A DNA stretch of 16,771 nt from NCBI GenBank assembly GCA_903870955.1, contig CAIQEX010000713.1, positions 1 to 16,771 of the forward strand, in the 5' to 3' direction. Of this stretch, positions 8,440 to 16,083 are shown piece by piece; the stretch's first letter is position 1; each line of letters opens with the position of its first letter. The translations under genes and the position numbers were made by a program. The notes beneath the pieces are model-generated. The model did no database searches. It was given only the letters and a program-made list of their open reading frames with translations, and was not told the DNA's origin. The stretch is from an uncultured beta proteobacterium (GTDB lineage: Bacteria; Pseudomonadota; Gammaproteobacteria; Burkholderiales; Burkholderiaceae_C).

Positions 8440-9090
8440 ATGGAAGTTGTTCTCGACAAGACTTACCCGGTCGCCTCCGGTGTGGACGCGGCCTGGCTGG
8501 TGCTGGCCAATATGCACGAGTTGGCCACCTGCATGCCCGGTGCGCAGATTACCGAGGACATTGATGCCACGCACTTCAAGGGCGCGGTCAAGGTCAAGGT
8601 CGGCCCGGCCGTGGCGGCCTTTGCCGGCACCATCGAAATTCTGACTCTGGATGCGGCCACCCGCACCCTCAAGATGATGGGCAAGGGTGCCGACAAGGGC
8701 GGCTCGTCGGCCTCCATGGAACTCACCGCCAACCTGGTTGAAGCCGAAGGCGGCATGAGCACCCTGGTGGGCCACGCGGAGGTGATCGTCAACGGCAAGT
8801 TCGCCCAGTTTGGCGGTCGCATGATGACCTCGGTATCGGACATGATCCTGTTGCAGTTCGCCGATGTGTTCTCGCAAAAGGCGGCCGTGCAGCAGGCGGC
8901 CATGGCACCTGCTGAAGTGGCACCGGTGAATGCCGCAACCACCACCGCCAGCGCGACTGATGCACCGGCCCCCGTTGCCGCGCAGGCGGCACCGGTGGCT
9001 CCGATTGTGGCCAAGGAATTCAATGCGCTGGCCTTTGCCTGGCTGATGGTCAAGAACTTCTTTTCCGGCCTGTTTGGCCGCAAAGCCTGA
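8440..9090 (+). CDS. coxG: CoxG, SRPBCC-domain membrane-recruitment subunit
   Basis: The 216 residues start at ATG 8440, preceded by TAAGG (8429-8433). A longer in-frame reading from 8164 would overlap coxL and cross the intercistronic hairpin, so I rejected it. Residues 1-145 form a CoxG/SRPBCC lipid-pocket domain (MPGA near residues 32-35, KVKVGP and FAGTIEI, GGRMM). An Ala/Pro/Thr-rich linker follows (about 150-190). The C-terminal helix, with hydrophobic and aromatic residues and Lys/Arg (about 193-214, LAFAWLMVKNFFSGLFGRK), is a probable membrane anchor. CoxG proteins have been reported to recruit CO dehydrogenase to the membrane and to bind quinone, linking CO oxidation to the respiratory chain. 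The position between coxL and coxD is consistent with this. Confidence 0.93.
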   Translation: MEVVLDKTYPVASGVDAAWLVLANMHELATCMPGAQITEDIDATHFKGAVKVKVGPAVAAFAGTIEILTLDAATRTLKMMGKGADKGGSSASMELTANLVEAEGGMSTLVGHAEVIVNGKFAQFGGRMMTSVSDMILLQFADVFSQKAAVQQAAMAPAEVAPVNAATTTASATDAPAPVAAQAAPVAPIVAKEFNALAFAWLMVKNFFSGLFGRKA

Positions 9091-9108
9091 TGCCCGTGAG
9101 ACAACGCC

Positions 9109-10038
9109 ATGGCTGAACTGCAAGTGCCATCCCCTGAAGGTCTGCGCGAGCAACTCTTCAAGGCCGGCTACATCGCCGATGAAGACCTCGCCAGCCTGGT
9201 CTGGATGGGTCTGGCGCTGGAGCGCCCGCTGCTGCTCGAAGGCGAGGCCGGTGTCGGCAAGACGGCGATTGCGTCTGCTTGTGCACGGGCTCTGAACCGT
9301 CCTCTGCTGCGCCTGCAGTGCTACGAAGGACTGGATCTGGCGCAGTCCGTTTACGAGTGGAACTACAGCCGCCAGTTGCTGGAAATCCGCCTGGCCGAGG
9401 CGGGTCAGGGCGACCGCGCCGCCTTGCGCGACAACCTGTTCTCCGAGGCCTTCCTGCTGGAGCGCCCGCTTTTGCAGGCGATACGCTGCGCCGAGCCCTG
9501 CGTGCTGTTGATCGACGAGATCGACCGAGCCGACGAAGCCTTCGAGGCTTTTCTGTTGGAGATGCTGTCCGAGTACCAGGTCACTGTGCCCGAAATCGGC
9601 ACCCTCAAAGCGCTCAGCAAACCTTTGGTGGTGCTCACCAGCAATGGCACGCGCGATCTGTCGGATGCCCTGCGCCGCCGCTGCCTGTTCCATTACGTGG
9701 ACTTCCCGACACTGGCGCGTGAGACGCAAATTGTGCGCACCCTGGTGCCCGAAGCCGCGGGACGCCTGGTCGAAGAGGCGGTCGCCTTTGTCCAGCGACT
9801 GCGCAAGCAGGACCTGGAGAAAACGCCGGGCGTCGCCGAAACGCTGGACTGGGTGCGGGTGCTGTTCAAGCTCGGGCATGGCGAATTGCCAGTGGATCCG
9901 CAGTTGCTGGTGCCTTCGCTCTCGGCCCTGCTGAAGACCCGCACCGACCGCTGGCTGGTGACTTCCGACACCGTCGCCAAACTGCTCGACGGGCCACGCA
10001 TAGCGCAGGACGTGGGCGTGGCCGGGGCCATGAAATAA
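9109..10038 (+). CDS. coxD: CoxD, MoxR-type AAA+ ATPase for active-site maturation
   Basis: The 309 residues contain a MoxR-family AAA+ module. Walker A is GEAGVGKT (residues 45-52), Walker B is CVLLIDEID (131-139), sensor 1 is in VVLTSNG (174-180), and an arginine-rich DALRRRCLFHYVDFP segment (187-200) follows. In Oligotropha, CoxD is the membrane-associated chaperone-like ATPase required to sulfurate the Mo and insert Cu in apo-CO dehydrogenase. MoxR ATPases act with VWA-domain partners, and coxE is directly downstream, 12 bp away. The gene starts 18 bp after coxG; the ribosome binding site is weak (GTGAGA), so coupling to coxG translation is likely. Confidence 0.95.
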   Translation: MAELQVPSPEGLREQLFKAGYIADEDLASLVWMGLALERPLLLEGEAGVGKTAIASACARALNRPLLRLQCYEGLDLAQSVYEWNYSRQLLEIRLAEAGQGDRAALRDNLFSEAFLLERPLLQAIRCAEPCVLLIDEIDRADEAFEAFLLEMLSEYQVTVPEIGTLKALSKPLVVLTSNGTRDLSDALRRRCLFHYVDFPTLARETQIVRTLVPEAAGRLVEEAVAFVQRLRKQDLEKTPGVAETLDWVRVLFKLGHGELPVDPQLLVPSLSALLKTRTDRWLVTSDTVAKLLDGPRIAQDVGVAGAMK

Positions 10039-10050
10039 GGCGGCGTCAGC

Positions 10051-11235
10051 GTGGCCATTCTGGAGCAAATCAGCGTCCCGGCAGCCTCCGATCCGCGCCA
10101 GCAACTCGGTGAATTCGCCCACTATCTGCGCGGCCACGGCTTTGCGCTGGGCTATGCCGAGGTCGAGTTGATGGCCCGCGCCGCCGCTGCCCTGCCCCTG
10201 GTGCAATGGCCCCGTCTGCAAGCCCTGTGGCGTGGCATTGCCTCGGGCAGCCAGACGCAGTGGACACGCTACCCGGATTTGCATCAGAGCTTCTGGTTCC
10301 CGCACAAGCAGCGTATGGCCCGGCGCAGTTCGGGCCTGACGCAAAAGTCACGCGCGCTGCCCGAGCTGGTGCAGCAAATGCACAAGGACATGGCCAACAC
10401 ACCGCCGGGGGCCGCCAAACCCTCCCTCGGTGTGGCCGATCAGGCCGGCTCCGGTGACGTGGATGCCGCGGATGCCGCCAAGAAAGCCCAGGGCGGTGCC
10501 AGCCGCACGCCACCGCAAGACACGCGCGATTTTGCCGACTGGCTGCCCGGTGACATGGACCGCTTCGAGCCGCTGGTGGAGGCCTTCAAACGTCGGTTGC
10601 GCGCCAAGCTGATGCGCCGTGTACAGGATCACCCGCAGCGGGGTGCCATCCATTTGCGGCGCTCGCTGCGCCAGGCGCTATCCACCGGCGGCGAGTTGGT
10701 GCAGCTGCACCATGTGCGACGCAAGCGCCGCCTGCCTCGGGTCAGTGTGCTGGTGGATGTGAGCCGCTCCATGGAAACCCATGCCCAGTTTTTTCTGCGC
10801 CTGGGCCGTGCCCTGGTTGAAGTCATGGACGCACGGGCCTTTGTGTTTCACACCCGCCTGGCCGAGGTCACGCCCTTGATGCGCAAGCGCAGCAAGCGCA
10901 TGCAGGAAAAAGTCAACGCGGTCAGCTTCGGCTTTGGTGGCGGCACGCGTATTGCGCATTGCCTGGGTCAGGCATTGGATGTGCACCTGGGCCGCGCGCT
11001 GAAAAGTGGCGACATTTTTATGGTCCTGAGCGATGGCTACGACACCGATGCGCCGGAAGATCTGTGCGCGGTGCTGGCCCGCGTCAAGGCGCGTGGTGCC
11101 CGCATCTGCTGGTTGCACCCGACCGTGGAACGGCCACAATCCGAGGCTATGCGTCTGGCGGCACCGCACGTGACGCACTTCATGCCGGTGCACAACCTGG
11201 CCAGTCTGTCACGCCTGCCCGAACTGCTGGCGTAG
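10051..11235 (+). CDS. coxE: CoxE, VWA-domain maturation factor
   Basis: The 394-residue CoxE-like protein has a C-terminal von Willebrand A domain from about residue 228. The MIDAS metal site is visible as Asp236-x-Ser238-x-Ser240 (DVSRSMET), Thr299 in GGGTRI, and an aspartate in LSDGYDTD. The N-terminal half is basic with an Ala/Gly/Pro-rich low-complexity stretch (about 110-160). CoxE is the conserved partner of the CoxD ATPase in cox clusters and is needed for maturation of the Cu-Mo centre. The start is GTG at 10051, with TAAGG overlapping the coxD stop codon (10036-10040) as Shine-Dalgarno; the spacing is rather long at about 10 nt. Confidence 0.93.
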   Translation: MAILEQISVPAASDPRQQLGEFAHYLRGHGFALGYAEVELMARAAAALPLVQWPRLQALWRGIASGSQTQWTRYPDLHQSFWFPHKQRMARRSSGLTQKSRALPELVQQMHKDMANTPPGAAKPSLGVADQAGSGDVDAADAAKKAQGGASRTPPQDTRDFADWLPGDMDRFEPLVEAFKRRLRAKLMRRVQDHPQRGAIHLRRSLRQALSTGGELVQLHHVRRKRRLPRVSVLVDVSRSMETHAQFFLRLGRALVEVMDARAFVFHTRLAEVTPLMRKRSKRMQEKVNAVSFGFGGGTRIAHCLGQALDVHLGRALKSGDIFMVLSDGYDTDAPEDLCAVLARVKARGARICWLHPTVERPQSEAMRLAAPHVTHFMPVHNLASLSRLPELLA

Positions 11236-11266
11236 CGCCGCAGCACAACTATTTTGGAGAACGTTT

Positions 11267-11941
11267 ATGGGATGTCAGTTCAAACAAGGTGGTGGGTTGT
11301 ACACCCGCCTGCGCGTCGGTGCCGTGCTGCTGGCCGCTGGTGAGGGCCAGCGCATGGGCGGCGTGGCCAAGTCGCTCATCCGGCTGCAAGGCGTGCCGCT
11401 GATCAACCGACAACTGGTGGCCCTGAGCGGTGCCGGTATCGATGAAGTGGTGGTGGTCACTGGCCATGCGCGCGATGCGGTGGAGGCGGCCGTGTCCGGC
11501 TTTCCGGTGACGCTGGCGCACAACGAAAATTACAAGGACGGGCAGCAGGGCTCGGTGCGCGCCGGCCTCGACAAATTGGGTCCCAATTGCGATGCCGTGC
11601 TGATACTCCTGGCGGACCAGCCACTGATTGGAGCGGCCGACCTTACCGAACTGATTGCCGCCTTCAAAAAGCGTGGCCAGGGTCATGTGCTGGTGCCCAT
11701 GGTGGACGGGCAGCGCGGCAACCCCATCGTGCTGGACGATGTGGCACGTGCACAGATTCACGCCAGCGGCACCAACCTGGGCTGCCGCAACCTGATCGAG
11801 CGCAACCCCGAACTGGTGTGTGTGCATGAAACCGCCAACACCCGCTTTGTCACCGACCTGGACACCCCCGAGGATCTGGCCCGCCTGGCCGCGCGCACCG
11901 GCTGGCGGCTGGAGTTGCCGCAGGTCGAGACCGCGGCATGA
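11267..11941 (+). CDS. MocA/MobA-like molybdenum cofactor nucleotidyltransferase
   Basis: This 224-residue protein is a nucleotidyltransferase of the MobA/MocA fold. The nucleotide-binding signature LAAGEGQRMGGVAKSL is at residues 22-37 and the metal-binding LADQPL is at 115-120 (Asp117); RGNPIVL and a C-terminal FVTDLDTPEDL follow. MocA-type members transfer CMP from CTP to Mo-molybdopterin, making the molybdopterin cytosine dinucleotide that CO dehydrogenase uses. Given its place in the cox operon, MCD synthesis is the likely role, although a GMP-transferring MobA or a sugar nucleotidyltransferase cannot be excluded from motifs alone. The ATG at 11267 has TTGGAGA (11254-11260) upstream. About 16 residues precede the first strand, slightly longer than typical. 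Its stop overlaps the next start as ATGA. Confidence 0.88.
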   Translation: MGCQFKQGGGLYTRLRVGAVLLAAGEGQRMGGVAKSLIRLQGVPLINRQLVALSGAGIDEVVVVTGHARDAVEAAVSGFPVTLAHNENYKDGQQGSVRAGLDKLGPNCDAVLILLADQPLIGAADLTELIAAFKKRGQGHVLVPMVDGQRGNPIVLDDVARAQIHASGTNLGCRNLIERNPELVCVHETANTRFVTDLDTPEDLARLAARTGWRLELPQVETAA

Positions 11942-12639
11942 CGGCAACTGTGCCCGCCAGTCCCTTGCAGGCACACTGGCCTGTGCCTTTTGCCAGGCAC
12001 AGCTTTGCGCAGGCTGCCGAGGTCAACGAGGTGTTGGCCCGCGTCTTCACGGTGATGCGCGCCACCGACCCCGGCTACCGTCCCGGCAGCAGTTTTTACG
12101 CCAGCAGTGACGACCTGCTGGGGCGCGTGGACGTGCCGGAGTTTGCCGCCCTGATCCAGTTCATTGCCCAGGCGCTGCAGCAGACCGTGAAACAGGCCAA
12201 TGCCGGTGTCTGGCCGCAGGGCCGCCATGCACTGCAACTGGAGTTAACCGGGGTCTGGTTTCAGGTCCAGAACGGGGCAGCATTTCACGACATCCACAGC
12301 CACGGCAACTGCTCCTGGTCAGGCGTGTACTACGTGCAGATGGACCCACCGGAACAGCGCCAGGCACATGTGGAACTCGGTGCCCTTAACGGTGCCACGC
12401 GCTTTTACAGCCCGATGTTCCCGTTGCTGGGAGGCGCCTACATGGACATGGGCAATGCCTGGCTGCAGCAGGCCACGCTGGACGTGACGCCACAAGCCGG
12501 TGAACTGCTGCTGTTCCCGGCCTTGCTGGCGCACAAGGCCATGCCCTACAGCGGCACGAAGGACCGCATCGTGGTGTCCTTCAATGCGCAAATCCACGCC
12601 CCAGCAGGTGACAAGGTGTTTTCCTACGCTGCGGTGTAA
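11938..12639 (+). CDS. Putative 2OG-Fe(II) oxygenase, last gene of the cox operon
   Basis: The 233 residues resemble the small putative 2OG-Fe(II) oxygenase family (TIGR02466-like). Candidate iron ligands are in FHDIHSHGNCSWSGVYYVQ (His117, Asp118, His120 and His122), with a distal His199 in ALLAHKAMPYSG and Arg210 in KDRIVVSFN as the possible 2-oxoglutarate carboxylate anchor. These lie in double-stranded beta-helix-like strands (LELTGVWFQV; ELLLFPALLAH). The substrate is unknown. Its ATG overlaps the stop of the MocA-like gene (ATGA, 11938-11941), which indicates translational coupling and probably makes it the terminal gene of the cox transcript. It ends 21 bp from the convergent rhodanese gene. 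I know of no established role for such an enzyme in CO oxidation. Confidence 0.75.
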   Translation: MTATVPASPLQAHWPVPFARHSFAQAAEVNEVLARVFTVMRATDPGYRPGSSFYASSDDLLGRVDVPEFAALIQFIAQALQQTVKQANAGVWPQGRHALQLELTGVWFQVQNGAAFHDIHSHGNCSWSGVYYVQMDPPEQRQAHVELGALNGATRFYSPMFPLLGGAYMDMGNAWLQQATLDVTPQAGELLLFPALLAHKAMPYSGTKDRIVVSFNAQIHAPAGDKVFSYAAV

Positions 12640-12660
12640 GCCGCAGGACCGGTTTTCAGG

Positions 12661-12984
12661 CTAGGGCTTTTTCAAGCGCTTTTGCGCCTCTTCAAAGCCG
12701 CCGTAGTTTTCGATGTTGGAGAAGCCCAGGCTCTTGAGCGTGCCCAGGGCCAACTCGGAGCGGCGTCCCGACCTGCAATACAGGATGACGTGGTCGTCCT
12801 TGTTGACCTTGGCCTTGGTGATGTCCTGGCCGATGCTGTCATGTGGAATGTTCAGTGCACCCTCGACATGGCCGCTTTGAAATTCCTGCGCGGTGCGCAC
12901 GTCAATGACGACGTCCTTGGCAAACGCCGAGCAGGCCAGTAGCAGGCCCAACAGGCCCGCGACCATTCTTCTTTTGGTAATCAT
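12661..12984 (-). CDS. Exported single-domain rhodanese
   Basis: The 107-residue rhodanese-like sulfurtransferase has an N-terminal export signal: a basic start (MITKRR), a hydrophobic core (residues 7-17), and a probable signal peptidase I cut after SAFA (residue 22) before KDVVIDVR. LLAC at 15-18 is a poor lipobox, so a lipoprotein is a weaker alternative. The catalytic loop is YCRSGRRSE, with active cysteine Cys70; the fold starts with VIDVRTAQEF and ends with NYGGFEEA. It is probably periplasmic, similar in layout to PspE. It starts 21 bp after the acyl-CoA synthetase stop, so the two are probably co-transcribed. It converges on the oxygenase-like gene, and no clear terminator is visible in the 21-bp gap. 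Confidence 0.9.
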   Translation of the reverse strand: MITKRRMVAGLLGLLLACSAFAKDVVIDVRTAQEFQSGHVEGALNIPHDSIGQDITKAKVNKDDHVILYCRSGRRSELALGTLKSLGFSNIENYGGFEEAQKRLKKP

Positions 12985-13005
12985 TCAGAGGTTCCGATGG
13001 TTTTA

Positions 13006-14673
13006 TCAGGGATCGGTTTTACCACTCTCCTGTTGACGCAATAGAAAGCGCTGAATTTTCCCGCTCGGCGTCTTGGGCAATTCATAGACAAACTGCACCT
13101 CACGCGGATAGGCGTGCGCTGCCAGACGGTGCTTCACCAATTGCTGCAGTTCCTCTGCCAGCTCCGGGCTGGCGGTGTAGCCCTGCTTGAGCACCACAAA
13201 GGCCTTGACGATTTCAGTGCGTTCCGGGTCGGGCTTGCCGATGACGGCGGTCTCGGCCACGGACGGGTGTTCGATCAGGCAGCTTTCGACATCAAACGGG
13301 CCGATGCGGTAGCCCGCCGAGGTGATGATGTCGTCGCCGCGTCCGACAAAGGCGATGTTGCCACTGGCATCCATCTCCACGGTGTCGCCCGTCAGGTAGT
13401 ACTTGCCCACAAAGTTGGAAGTGTGGGTCTTCCAGTAGCCGGCAAAGTACTGCAGGCTGGAGGCTTCGCGGTCGACGGCCAGTGTGCCCTGCTGACCGGG
13501 GGGTAATTCGACGCCTTCGTCGTTGACCACCACCATGCGAAAGCCGGGCACGGAAAAGCCGGCTGAGCCGGCACGCACGTCATGCTTCAGGCCATGGAAA
13601 TTGCACAGCACCATGCCGATTTCGGTCTGGCCGTAATGGTCGTTTACCGGGCAGGCCAAATGTTCGTGAAACCAGCGGATCACCTCGGGGTTCAAAGGTT
13701 CGCCCGCGCTGCTGGCCACACGCAGTTGCCCTTTCACGGGGCTGGCCTTTTCGCCTCCCGCTGCGATCAACAAACGGTAGGCCGTGGGTGCTCCGGCCAG
13801 GTTGGTAATGCCATATTTCTGAATCACGCGGTAGGTGCTGTCGACCGTAAACGAGCCCTCGTAAAACAGGGTGGCGTGGCCCATCAGCAGGGGCCCGATG
13901 ACTGCGTAGTACAGGCCGTAAGCCCAGCCCGGGTCGGCAATGTTCCAGTACGCATCGCCGGGCCGCAAATCGACGGCGTAACGCATGTACATGTAGAAGG
14001 CTTTGAGCGCCATGTTGGGTACCGCCACGCCCTTGGCCAGACCCGTGGTGCCGGAGGTGAAGAGCATCATGCAGGCGTCGTCACCGGTTCGCATCACGGG
14101 CGCAAAGCTGGCGCTGTGACGTGCCAACTCGGCGTGGAAATCAAAGTCGCCGTCAGTCACGGGTGCAGCCCTGGCGATGGTTGCGACCGGCGGGCAGTTG
14201 GCCACATCGTTCAGCTTGTGGCGGTTGTTGCTGTCGGTGACGATGAACTTGGCCTCGCTGGAGGACACCCGGTATTCAATCGCCTTGGGCCCAAAGGCGG
14301 TGAACAGGGGCTGGTAGACGGCCCCCGCACGCCAGGTGCCCAGAATGACCACCAACAGCTCAGGCACGCGCGGCAGCAAGCCCGCCACGCGGTCGCCGGG
14401 TTGCACGCCCTGGCTCACCAGAAAATTGGCAAAGCGGGAGGACGCCTCTTTCAGTTCTTCAAAGGTATGGCTGCTGCTGCGCCCGTCCTGCCCTTCCCAG
14501 CGCAACGCAATGCGGCCACTTTGTGCGTAACGGTCGCAGCACTCGATGGCGGGGTTCATGCCGGTCTCGAAGTTGCCGGCAAATTTCGGGTTCAGGCTTT
14601 CGGCCTTGAAGGCCGCAAGAAAGTCGTCGTAATCCGGAATCGGGGTGGTGTCGGTTTCAGGTGCGTGGACCAT
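13006..14673 (-). CDS. AMP-forming acyl-CoA synthetase (acetyl/medium-chain type)
   Basis: The 555-residue ANL-superfamily ligase activates a carboxylic acid with ATP to an acyl-adenylate, then forms the CoA thioester. The P-loop is FTSGTTGLAKGV (residues 205-216); a DHYGQTEIG motif, the YLTGDTVEMD hinge region and the GYRIGPFDVES (A8) segment follow. The catalytic lysine is Lys539 in TPSGKIQR. The length and these motifs fit the AcsA/ACSM group more than the 650-residue housekeeping acetyl-CoA synthetase, so the substrate could be acetate, propionate or a medium-chain or aromatic acid; sequence alone does not decide. GGAG on the minus strand (14681-14684) lies 7 nt before the ATG. It is the first gene of a pair with the rhodanese and is divergent from the patatin-like gene. 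Confidence 0.92.
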   Translation of the reverse strand: MVHAPETDTTPIPDYDDFLAAFKAESLNPKFAGNFETGMNPAIECCDRYAQSGRIALRWEGQDGRSSSHTFEELKEASSRFANFLVSQGVQPGDRVAGLLPRVPELLVVILGTWRAGAVYQPLFTAFGPKAIEYRVSSSEAKFIVTDSNNRHKLNDVANCPPVATIARAAPVTDGDFDFHAELARHSASFAPVMRTGDDACMMLFTSGTTGLAKGVAVPNMALKAFYMYMRYAVDLRPGDAYWNIADPGWAYGLYYAVIGPLLMGHATLFYEGSFTVDSTYRVIQKYGITNLAGAPTAYRLLIAAGGEKASPVKGQLRVASSAGEPLNPEVIRWFHEHLACPVNDHYGQTEIGMVLCNFHGLKHDVRAGSAGFSVPGFRMVVVNDEGVELPPGQQGTLAVDREASSLQYFAGYWKTHTSNFVGKYYLTGDTVEMDASGNIAFVGRGDDIITSAGYRIGPFDVESCLIEHPSVAETAVIGKPDPERTEIVKAFVVLKQGYTASPELAEELQQLVKHRLAAHAYPREVQFVYELPKTPSGKIQRFLLRQQESGKTDP

Positions 14674-14827
14674 GGTTAACTCCAGAGAACGTTAAGCGGT
14701 GCTTGATTATGTCCACGCTGAATGCATGCCAGTGTCGCCAGGGCGCGATAAAAGAAATGACGCAATTCGCAGACGTGCATTCCCCCAGCGGCAATAATGA
14801 AATTATTAAATTCCACAAAGAGAAGCC
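14674..14827. promoter_or_regulatory. Divergent promoter region between acyl-CoA synthetase and patatin-like gene
   Basis: This 154-bp AT-richer spacer should contain both promoters. On the minus strand a -10-like CATAAT (complement of 14707-14712) lies about 35 bp before the synthetase start, without a good -35. Near the plus-strand gene, AATAAT-GAA-ATTATT (14793-14807) is a perfect inverted repeat ending 20 bp before the ATG. It may be an operator or a small leader stem. The patatin-like ribosome binding site is AAAGAGAAG. Confidence 0.4.
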
Positions 14828-15967
14828 ATGAGCACGACCCATCCCCCCCTTTCCACGCCCGCAACCCACGGCCCCATCAACCTCGCGTTACAGGGTGGGG
14901 GCTCACATGGTGCCTTCACCTGGGGCGTGCTGGACACCTTGCTGGAGGATGGCCGTCTGGACTTCGAGGGCATCAGCGGCACCAGTGCTGGCGCCATGAA
15001 TGCGGTTGCCATGGCCCACGGTTTGGCTGTGGCCGAGGGCAAACCGATTGCTGACCAGCGGCAGTCAGCGCGCGAATCTTTAAAGGCCTTTTGGGATGGC
15101 GTGGTGGGCATGGGGGCCCTGCAAAACACCATTGCCAATGCGCAGCGTGTGCCGTTTGACCTGTTGTTTGGTGGTTTGGCAGCGTTGGCAGGGCACGCAT
15201 CACCAGGACAAATGGTGACCGATGCCCTGACGGGCTTTTGGGGCAAGTCCTTCTCGCCCTACCAGACCAACCCGATGGACATCAACCCGCTCAAGGATTT
15301 TCTGGAGCGGCAAATTGATTTTGAACGGCTGTCTGACTACAAGGGCGTGAAGGTGTTTGTGCTGGCCACCAAGGTGAGCACGGGAAAAGCCGAAATATTT
15401 TCTGGCAAACGCCTGAGTGCCAAGGCGGTGATGGCGTCTGCCTGCCTGCCCACCGTGTTTCAGGCGGTGGAGGTGGAGGGCGACTTTTACTGGGATGGCG
15501 GTTACTCAGGCAACCCGGCCATTCACCCGCTGGTTTACAACTGCGACAGCCGCGATGTAGTGTTGGTGCAGATCAACCCCATTCGACGCCACGAGGTGCC
15601 CACCACCTCCACAGACATCCTGGACCGGCTCAACGAAATCACCTTTAACGCGGCCCTGATCGCGGAAATGCGCGCTATCGACTTCGTCAAGCGCCTGCTG
15701 GCCGAAGGCAAGTTGGACCCCAAGCACTACAAAAATGTGCTGATGCACCGCATTGATGGCGGCAAAGAACTGGATGCTTACCCCGCCTCCAGCAAGTCCG
15801 AGACCAGCGCCGACCTCATTTACCGCCTGCGGGACCTTGGCAAACGTTCGGCTAAATACTGGCTGGAGCAGAAATTGCCGGAAGTGGGTATCGTGTCCAG
15901 TATCAATATTGCAAGGGATTACCTGGATGATTTGAGGGTGCCGGTTTCTCCGCAGATTCCCGGCTAA
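14828..15967 (+). CDS. Patatin-like phospholipase
   Basis: The 379-residue patatin-family serine hydrolase has a Ser-Asp catalytic dyad. The oxyanion-hole glycine motif is LQGGGSHGAF (residues 21-30), the nucleophile elbow is GTSAG with Ser53, and the catalytic aspartate is Asp223 in the DGG motif (FYWDGGYSGNP). Family enzymes are acyl hydrolases on phospholipids or other esters; bacterial members include some linked to polyhydroxyalkanoate granules, but nothing here settles the substrate. No signal peptide is seen, so it is probably cytoplasmic. The ATG follows AAAGAGAAG by a few bases. It is divergent from the acyl-CoA synthetase gene, and a hairpin 24 bp after its stop codon may terminate it. 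Confidence 0.92.
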   Translation: MSTTHPPLSTPATHGPINLALQGGGSHGAFTWGVLDTLLEDGRLDFEGISGTSAGAMNAVAMAHGLAVAEGKPIADQRQSARESLKAFWDGVVGMGALQNTIANAQRVPFDLLFGGLAALAGHASPGQMVTDALTGFWGKSFSPYQTNPMDINPLKDFLERQIDFERLSDYKGVKVFVLATKVSTGKAEIFSGKRLSAKAVMASACLPTVFQAVEVEGDFYWDGGYSGNPAIHPLVYNCDSRDVVLVQINPIRRHEVPTTSTDILDRLNEITFNAALIAEMRAIDFVKRLLAEGKLDPKHYKNVLMHRIDGGKELDAYPASSKSETSADLIYRLRDLGKRSAKYWLEQKLPEVGIVSSINIARDYLDDLRVPVSPQIPG

Positions 15968-15990
15968 ATTAATGGCCAGGTAAAAGCAAA

Positions 15991-16010
15991 AATCACTCTA
16001 AAGGGTGATT
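15991..16010 (+). terminator. Possible terminator after the patatin-like gene
   Basis: AATCACTC (15991-15998) pairs with GGGTGATT (16003-16010) around a TAAA loop: eight pairs including one G-T wobble. The downstream sequence GTCAATTTAATTTAATT is AT-rich but not a clean T run, so termination strength is uncertain. Confidence 0.45.
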
Positions 16011-16083
16011 GTCAATTTAATTTAATTCTGGAAACAATATGTGCTTATGAGTGTGTTGATGCACCATATAAAAACCATAATTC

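Noticed and set aside
8428..10344. 638-codon open frame antisense to coxG-coxD-coxE
   Set aside because: Same reason: a shadow of GC-rich coding sequence, low-complexity His/Gly/Gln-rich product, no recognisable motif.
12661..12984. Rhodanese as the sulfur donor for the CO dehydrogenase Mo-Cu centre
   Set aside because: It carries an export signal and so acts outside the cytoplasm, where CODH is matured, and it belongs to the convergent acyl-CoA synthetase unit.
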